Assembly (NCBI GenBank): GCA_022592435.1
Contig: JABYQS010000062.1
Coordinates: 1-64,000, forward strand
From: Cerioporus squamosus
Lineage: Eukaryota > Basidiomycota > Agaricomycetes > Polyporales > Polyporaceae
Reading direction: 5' to 3'
DNA: 64,000 nt
In this document: in pieces, positions 56,914 to 64,000 of the stretch
Numbering within the stretch: the stretch's first letter is position 1
Layout of the letters: every line of letters begins with the position of its first letter
Translations under genes and position numbers: made by a program
Notes under the pieces: model-generated
The model's database searches: none
The model's input: the letters and a program-made list of their open reading frames with translations, nothing else
What the model was told of the DNA's origin: nothing

Positions 56914-57873
56914 TGCGGAGGTTGTAGGGCTGTATGCTGTTGCCCACGCTGGTACGGAAGATCTGAACCGGAGTGATGTGGAGGCTGAGTTCACTGGGAT
57001 GGGGGTTCTACCAAAGGTTAAATCGAGCCGCTGAGTGATCATGCCTATTCTTGTATACTCGCTGAACGTCTCTTTCGGCCGCATGTCGTTGCATTAATGT
57101 GATCACCTGCATAACCAGCGTGCTCACAGTGTTCTATAAGTTCGCGGACGACAGAGGGAACTTGTGTAGCAACAAGCGACCTCGGGCTTCCCTACGGCTG
57201 TTCACTTGGCACAACACATATAGGTTCCGTTCGACGAGTGGTCCATGTTAGCTGAGCTGGTAAGCATTGCGCTCAGCCTCACGTGCACTGCCTTAACTCA
57301 CTTCGCATGGTCAAGATCCCTCCTACAGCTAGCACTCCCATGCGCCGCTAGTCAAGCTTTTGAGCTACTCTCAGGCTTTGTAGGGACTCTGCCAGTTTCG
57401 CCCTCCTTCCAAAATTATTCATGTCCGTGCGCTCAAGCGTCTGATCTGCAACAAGCTTTAGTATGTTGGTCTTACACCGGGGACAATTCATGCCGACCGT
57501 CTACACCCCTCTGTAATTATTCGCTTTAGACCGCTCATCACTGACTTCCCAAACAGATCTGCCTTTACCACGCGTGCATTCAAAACAACCCGTTATGCCT
57601 CGTCGCGTACACGAATATGGGAACGGGACCGAACTTGCCAAGCACGTTCTCAACATTGCGCTCATGGTCGCTCACGCATGAACGCATAGTCAGGTCCCGG
57701 CATCATGCCGACGAGTCCTTGCTCTCACACCTGCAGCTCGGGAGCTCACGCCCAGGAGCACCGTCGGCCGTCGGGATTGCCTGTGGTCTCTATATAAGCA
57801 CCAATCCGCGTTTCCTGACCCTCGGCTTGATCCCTCCAGTCAGACAGAGACAAGGTCGAGCTCCATCAACACA
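56914..57873. other. Spacer and promoter of the copper radical oxidase gene
   Basis: No gene is supported. A TATA box lies at 57791-57798. Confidence 0.4.
57791..57798 (+). promoter_or_regulatory. TATA box of the copper radical oxidase gene
   Basis: TATATAAG lies 83 bp before the start codon at 57874, a normal fungal spacing for a strongly regulated secreted-enzyme gene. Confidence 0.6.
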
Positions 57874-59741
57874 ATGAACTGGTCCCTTCTCTCTCTGTTC
57901 TCCCTCCTCGCCTCCTCCACATACGCAGCGCCTTCGGCACCCGATGCGCCACAATGGCGGTTTGACCTAAAGAACGTGACGTCGGGCATCGTCGCCCTCG
58001 AGGCGATCGTCGTCTCGCCCAACCTTGTCGTGATGTTCGACCGCGCCTCGGACGACCCGCTCCAGATTAACGGCCACTCTGCGTGGGGCGCTCTTTGGAA
58101 CCTGGAGACGAGCACGGTCCAGCCGCTCGACGTCCTGACGAACTCGTTTTGTGCGAGTGGGGCGCTGCTCAGTAACGGCACCATGGTGCGTCCCTTGTCC
58201 TCGCGACTGTTGTACACTCTGGTTGAGCCGTTTTTGTAGGCAAGTCTCGGAGGTGACCCCCGTGGCTTCCCGGGCAACCCCGCCATCCATCCTGGAAACC
58301 AGGCGATCCGTATCTTCGAGCCATGCGCATCCCCGACTGGCGAGGGCTGCACGCTCTTCGAGGACCCGGACACTTTGCACCTCCTCGCGAAGCGCTGGTA
58401 CCCCTCCTCCATCCGCATCTTCGACGGCAGCCTCATGATCATCGGCGGTACGCACGTCAACGCGGCATTCTACAACATCGACCCGGAGAACAGCTTCGAG
58501 TTTTTCCCGCCCAAGGAGGACACGGTCCGTCCATCGGCTTTCCTCGAGAGGAGTCTCCCGGCGAACTTGTTCCCGCGGTGCGTACATCCGGTCTCACATC
58601 CGTTTCCTAACCCAGTTCACGCTGGCTGACGTTCGTTTTGACAGCGCATTCGCTCTCCCTGACGGCCGTGTGTTCATGGTGGCGAACAATCAGTCCATCA
58701 TCTACGACATCGAGGCCAACACCGAGACGATCCTCCCCGACATCCCGAACAACGTCCGCGTCACGAACCCCATCGACGGCTCCGCGATTCTCCTCCCGCT
58801 CTCCCCGCCCGACTACACTCCCGAAGTGCTCGTGTGCGGCGGCACGCAGACCGACCCCCTCGACCCCTCGCTCCTCTCCTCGCAAACGCCCGCAACCTCG
58901 CAGTGCTCCCGCATCACGCTCACGCCCGCGGGCATCGCGAAGGGCTGGGAGGTCGAGCACATGCTCGAGGCGCGCACGATGCCCGAGCTCGTGCACGTCC
59001 CGAACGGCCAAGTCCTCATCGCCAACGGCGGCCAGTCCGGCTTCGCCGCCATCGCGACCGTGCAGGACCCGATCGGGAACTCAAACGCAGACCACCCCGT
59101 GCTCGTGCCCTCGCTTTACACGCCCAGCGCGCCGCTCGGGCAGCGCATCAGCAACGCGGGCATGCCGAGCTCGGGCATCGCGCGCCTGTACCACTCGAGT
59201 GTCACGCTGACCCCGCAGGGCAACTTCCTCATCGCGGGCAGCAACCCGAACGCGCAGACGGTCGTGGGTCCGAACGTGACGTTCCCGAGCGAGTTCAGGG
59301 TGCAGACGCTCGACCCGCCGTTCATGTTCGTGGAGAGGCCAAAGCTGTTGAGTATGCCTGAGAAGCTCGCGTTTGGCAAGCGGGTGACCGTGCCCATCTC
59401 GCTCCCGAACTCTCTGTCGCGGCCGGGCGCGAAGGTGCAAGGTTAGTTGCATCGCGGTGGTGTAGCGTTTTTTACCCTCGTACTGATTTGTCTGTCTGAC
59501 CATTCTAGTCGCGTTGATGGACCTTGGGTTCTCGAGCCACGCGTTCCACTCCAGTGCGCGCCTTGTCTTCATGGACGCGACAATCTCCGCAAACCGCAAG
59601 TCGCTCACGTTCGTAACCCCTCCGAATGGCAAGGTCTATCCGCCAGGACCGGCAACGGTCTTCCTGACCGTCGATAACGTCACCAGCGAGGGTGCTTGGG
59701 TCATGATGGGCAGCGGGAGCTCCCCGCCGACCCTCGAGTAA
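57874..59741 (+). CDS. Secreted copper radical oxidase (AA5_1, glyoxal-oxidase-like)
   Basis: Four exons, 57874-58185, 58240-58577, 58645-59441 and 59509-59741, sum to 1680 nt (559 residues) with clean GT-AG introns. The signal peptide [18 protein letters not shown] is followed by a seven-bladed propeller and a C-terminal beta domain. All active-site residues known from Phanerochaete glyoxal oxidase can be placed: Cys93 ([10 protein letters not shown]) and Tyr158 (KRWYPSS) for the thioether-linked radical, Tyr399 and His400 (RLYHSSVTL), and His493 (FSSHAFHSS). It should oxidise small aldehydes or alpha-hydroxy carbonyls, making hydrogen peroxide for peroxidases in wood decay. There is no WSC module. 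It could belong to a CRO subgroup rather than true GLX, since substrate residues are not resolved here. Confidence 0.9.
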
Positions 59742-60149
59742 GGCTGGAAGCAGTTGACTGATGGCCGCGATGTGTTCATAGCTGCGTTACTTACCCTTGA
59801 ATTCACAAGCCACAAGTTGTGTTCTCAGATCTCTCGAGCTGCACTGCCTGGTGCCATGGATCCAATGAAGCTCAGACCTCAGACCTTGAGAATCGCAACA
59901 AACACCGACGATGAGATTATAATCTACACTAGGGAGTACACTTCTGCTATACAGCCACCATTCCTCCGGGTACATACGCTACGTATACGTCGACATTTTG
60001 CAAGATTAGTAATAGCGGAGGAACGTCCAGTATCAAAGAAAGAAACGCAGCGCATTCACTGCAGACACCGAAGAAAGAAAGAATCGGACAACAGAGAAAG
60101 CAACACCAGACAGATCGAAAGCATCCACCGACTACCATTGCAGCTATTG
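59742..60149. other. Convergent spacer
   Basis: These 408 bp lie between the stop codons of the oxidase gene and the transcription-factor gene. No feature is seen beyond an A-rich stretch near 60040-60090. Confidence 0.4.
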
Positions 60150-62619
60150 CTACTGTAGCGGGTCGAACCTGGGCTGCTGCGCCTGCATCCCAAAGTTGAC
60201 GTTCATCCCCTGCTGGTTGAACTGCTGCCGCATGATCTGGTCCATCATCGCCAGCTCGTCCGCCGAGAAGTCCAAGTGGAGCGGCGCGCTCTGCCCCTGC
60301 GCCCGCGCCTGGGCCTGCACCTGCGGCTGGGCCTGGGGAAGGACCTGCGACGCGCTCGATGCCTGCCGCTGTTGCTGGTGCATCTGCGTGTTCGGGTTGA
60401 ACGGGGGCGCGTCGACGTCGGGGTACCCCGTGCCTGGTGGAAGCCCTGCGAACTCGGGGAGGCCGAACGACATGTACGGGCGGTTCGAGAGCGGCTGGCC
60501 GGACATCATGCTCATGTCCATACCGCCCAGTCCGAACTCCATGTCGACGTCCTCGGGGATACGCGACAGTCCATCTGAGGTCATTGGGAAGTGTGGGTTG
60601 TAGAGGGCGCTCACGGGGGAGGAGGTGGATGTCGAGGCTTGTTGGGAGAGAGGGAAGACAGTCACACCCTCGCGCGGGTTCCAGTCGGGCGAGTAGGATG
60701 AGTTGCCAATAAGGGTGAAGCGGCACTGATCGTGGAGTGCATCCAGGTTGGTGATCGTGGTGGCGAGCGACTGGGCGTCTGCTGCAGCTTCGGACGATGA
60801 TACCCCGTTGCTTGGGCCTGCAACGCCGGGGTACTGGGAGTACTCCACCTTAGGTGGGCTCTCCTGGCTTGCAGATCGAGGCAAGATGTCCTTCGGCTCG
60901 AGCGTCCGCATGAGCAGCCGAGGCCGGAGCTGCTCGTGTAGGAGGTTGGACAGGATATTCGCGACCTCGTTCGCACACTCGAAGGACTTCCCGGCAATGA
61001 GCAGGTACCGGATGCATTGCTCAGCCTGGGAGAGCGCAGTGGTGAGCGCGACCCGGCCGAGCCGCGGGCCGGACGTCGCCTGAACCGCGGAGAGAATGAA
61101 GGACGTTCCCGCGCAGTAGATAACCTGCATGAGCGTGATAGGCAGGTACCGGAGGGTGTACTTCTCGTGCCAGATCCCGAGCAGCAGCATGATGTTGTCG
61201 CTCGCCCGGTTGCACAGCTGCGTCAGTGTCAATTCAGTTAGCCTTCGTCGATCGCCGGGGGCAGTAGAAGCGCACTCCGAGTCCTTACCTTGACGTGATC
61301 GATCTCGGGGCCCGACCCGGCTGACTTTGTCCGACGGTAGAATGGCCGGTGCAGCAGGAGCAGCGTCCACCAGTACGCGAGGTGCAGCATGAGCCGGTGG
61401 GGGAGGGCGTTCGGTCGGCTGGCAGCTGTCAGGTCGACCTCGGGCGCCAGCGAGTCCTTCCAGTTGTTCAGTTGGATACTGTGGAACGTCAGCACTGCGC
61501 GAGAGAAAGATCATAGTCGCCACTCACTCCAACTCGCTGACAATCTGCAATGCTCCTTCTCGCTTTGAACCGGTCCCCAGGCTGTTCCTATCCAGAGCAT
61601 CAGCACACGTGCGGCAAGGGAGGCGGGAGACGACTCACAAAAAGTCGAAGATGCGCCGCGAGATAACCATCAGGTCACAGCTCGCGGCGAACGTCCGCAC
61701 GATGTAGCTCGGCTGCGGCGGCATCTTGCTCGGCGCCCAGAACCACGCGTTGTTGTCGATCTCGCTCCCGACGTACGGTACCGGGAACTGGCGCTCCTTC
61801 TTGTGCGGGACGAGAGAGCACTCGCGCCCGACGTACAGCGACCACAGGATGTCCTGCGAGTAGATCGACCAGTACGCCCAGTTGCGGTCGTACATGTCCG
61901 CCTCCGTGATCAGCCCGGACTTGACCCACGACGAGCAGTCCGTCTTCAGCCCAACTGCATGCGAGCTCAGTCAATGTACACAGAATGACTGAATCTCCGA
62001 CTCACGAGCCTGGCTAACGCGGCCAGCCATACCTGCACGAGCATCAGCAAGCGATCAGCGACATCCAGCAAAACGACGTACCAAAGTACAGATACCCCAA
62101 GCTCTGCTCCCCGCACGTCGAGTGGAAGAGCGCGAGCGTACCCAGTCCCGTGACGAGCGCGATAGTCGGCTTCTGCGCATCCGGCTCGATGTAGCTCTTC
62201 GCCTTCGACGCGAACATGCGCCTGCACCGGATGTCCTTCACCGCGGGGTCGTCCGTGAACGCCGTCGCAAGCGCGAGTGCAGCGTTGTGGAGCATCGGAC
62301 TGTAGTGCGCGGCCCTCGGCGGCGTTGCGGTTGGCGGAAGGCTCAGTGCGCGGTGCATGTCGCGCAGGAAGAGTTCGGGGATGATGCGTAGGCTCCAGCA
62401 CTGGCAGAACTTCAGCATGATGTCCAGTATACGGTCATGCTCGGCTCGTGTCAGGGGGACGTCGTGGGGGAGGTGTCGTGACCAATCGAAGTATGCTGAG
62501 GGAACGGTGTGGGACGGTTCGGGAGACGCGGAGCCTTTCGCATCGGTCGTCGCTGGTGAGGATCGTTGTGCGCCTAATCGCCACACAGACGTCGGGCCAT
62601 GGAATTCGAGATCGGTGTC
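60150..62619 (-). CDS. Fungal-specific transcription factor domain protein (N-terminus not found)
   Basis: The first clear exon starts after an acceptor at 62620 (DTDLEFHGPTSVWRLG) and continues with FDWSRHLPHDVPLTRAEHDR and HYSPMLHNAALALATAF. A tiny exon MAGRVSQA follows, then LGLKTDCSSWVKSGLITEAD, DRNWAYWSIYSQDILWSLYV and GRECSLVP. The PF04082-type middle homology region ends around LMLHLAYWWTLLLLHRPFYR. A long Gln- and Pro-rich tail (QQQRQASSASQVLPQAQ, LDFSADELAMMDQIMRQQF) looks like an activation domain. The stop is at 60150-60152. Such proteins are nuclear Zn2Cys6 regulators, but no C6 cluster is seen within 1.3 kb upstream. Either exons lie further right, possibly with the partial exon at 63926, or the copy lacks its DNA-binding domain. 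Confidence 0.75.
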
Positions 62620-63925
62620 CTGAAGCTGTTGGATGACATATGAGCTATTGTACACATAAATCAACGACGCAGGTTAGGAGCTCTGAAGAGTGTACAGTGC
62701 AATGGATGGGGGCGATAGCAGCTTGTCAATCGAAGGAGGTCCGCGTTTCCCGGATGACCAACATCATGTTGTCCAAGCGTTCGCCCCGGAAAGCCGAGAT
62801 TCGTCACCGCAGCCATCCACAAGCGTCCCAAGAACATGTCATGTTCTGGAGAGATGCGAGTTGGTCTGGCGACATGCTTCTCCCGCGGGGGCGAGGAAGG
62901 GGGTAGACCCTAATGTAACCGCCTTGCCCTCGCTTTGGGGTTACGGTTGTCGTCTACAGCGCAGGTATACTCCGCGTTCCATACGGGGGTATGCGAGCCT
63001 CCCGACACGACTTTTGCGAACAGAACGTACCATCCTCTGGACATCTCACATTCCGTGGAAATGCAGAGAGAGCCTCAAAGTGGGTTATCCGCCCACCTGC
63101 AGGCTTTTCTCTCCGAGGTTGAAAGCGGAGAGCCCTGCAGTGGGTCCTAACAGAGGGACCAGATGGATGTCTCGCGCACAGCGACAGTATCCTCTGGCTG
63201 TACGTTTGCTTGAACCCCAGCGAGCGACTGAATGCACGGACAGTCAATAGTACCGACAGCGCGGTAGTGCTCACGATTGCAGGATCCTTCGACGAAGCGT
63301 CACCATTGCTACCGGCCATTTCAGCGCAGCTCTTCGCAAACCCGTAGTCGTCATGAACGAGCTCCATCTCGTGAAGCTCCGAGCTGATGCCGACATGTAC
63401 GATGGCTACAAAGCGGCGACAACACGTCCGAAATGGACCGCGGTGAGCCGCGTCGCGTGAGAAGGGCGACAGTAGTGCGAGTTCCCCGGGCCAGACCGGC
63501 GGCCGTGGGTGCAGGACGACATCCCTCACAATGGACACTTGGGATGGCACTGGGCGCGCTGCGAATCGATGGTGGTAAACTGTCATCAAGATTTCTGTAG
63601 CTGCGGTCGACTGACGGCTGACGCCCAGTATCTTCCCCAGGTGACCAATGTGAGCGATGCTAATCCGAGTATGTCTCTGCATGGGCTTATCGAGGCCTCA
63701 CTGCCCTGGAGCGCAGTGAGAGTGCGCGCGTGATGTGGGGTAAGAAGCATAGAGGGCGCGCATGTGGGGTAAGACGACGACGCGGCGGGCAGACCTGGGA
63801 TTGCCTTCAATCCGGACTCCGAGATGTGTTGCGCGGGGTGGCGGGATTGAGCGGGAGATGGGGGATAAAGGCACAGGGACGGGATAGAAAGGCATGAAAG
63901 ACACAGAAGCATGAAAGGAACGTAC
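62620..63925. other. Stretch upstream of the transcription-factor exons
   Basis: Open frames exist on both strands (one of about 240 codons on the minus strand), but none shows a zinc cluster or other domain. It is either a long intron or divergent, unrecognised coding sequence. Confidence 0.35.
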
Positions 63926-64000
63926 CAAGAGGTGCTTCGTTGGGGAGATGAGGGTGTCGATGTCCGAGTCGCTGTTGGAGGAGGAGGTATTCCCGCCATC
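63926..64000 (-). CDS. Partial exon at the right edge
   Basis: A minus-strand frame enters from the right edge (GNTSSSNSDSDIDTLIS) and ends at a strong GTACGT donor immediately below 63926. A Ser/Asp-rich linker of this kind often follows the zinc cluster in basidiomycete transcription factors, so it may be an upstream exon of the gene at 60150-62619. That link is an inference. Confidence 0.35.

Noticed and set aside
62954..63682. Open frame of 242 codons upstream of the transcription factor
   Set aside because: Composition is unlike the neighbouring genes and it holds no zinc cluster, so it was not accepted as the missing N-terminus.

Overview
The window looks like nuclear DNA of a filamentous basidiomycete, most likely a wood-decay Agaricomycete of the Polyporales type. 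That placement is inferred from coding content, not from a database search. The support is GC-rich coding sequence, many 45-85 bp GT-AG introns, a full-length glyoxal-oxidase-type copper radical oxidase, a secreted GH43 enzyme, a septation-network Cdc14 protein and fungal membrane and transcription-factor families. No tRNA, rRNA or CRISPR feature was recognised.

The left two thirds (about 1-48.7 kb) is an accessory region built from repeated rounds of duplication. Four families are interleaved. (1) Seven copies of a ten-exon amino-acid/choline/GABA-type APC permease: APC1 4372-6524, APC2 7102-9277, APC3 relic near 10 kb, APC4 16807-19020, APC5 21465-23623, APC6 34004-36215 and APC7 39018-41169. 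Only APC5, APC6 and APC7 look intact. (2) Four copies of a two-exon protein of unknown function, named here the FDPMPY family after its most conserved motif (1.2, 10.6, 11.8 and 20 kb). (3) Three MYND zinc-finger genes plus a 3' relic (14.1, 36.4, 41.5 and 48.6 kb), mostly frameshifted and repeatedly next to a permease. (4) Two adjacent, intact five-exon genes at 43973-47655 that fuse a Ras-like G domain with a degenerate P-loop to an aminoglycoside-phosphotransferase-like (APH) kinase domain. A DUF7770-like gene lies tail-to-tail with the first of them. Single genes in this part are an F-box-like protein, a cytosolic polysaccharide deacetylase, a DUF7704 membrane protein and a Ser/Pro-rich protein whose frames do not join cleanly. 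Three non-coding inverted-repeat elements are visible; one (13144-13708) has a perfect 9-bp target duplication as in Mutator-like elements.

The right part (about 48.9-64 kb) is conventional: a 5'-truncated tail of a membrane-type protein, a secreted GH43 glycosidase, cdc14 of the septation initiation network head-to-head with a fumarylacetoacetate-hydrolase-family enzyme, a secreted glyoxal-oxidase-like oxidase, and a large fungal transcription-factor-domain protein whose zinc cluster is not visible.

The genes do not form an obvious pathway. GH43, the copper radical oxidase and the permeases fit a saprotroph that breaks down plant wall and takes up nitrogenous solutes. The G domain-APH pair is the best candidate for something undescribed.
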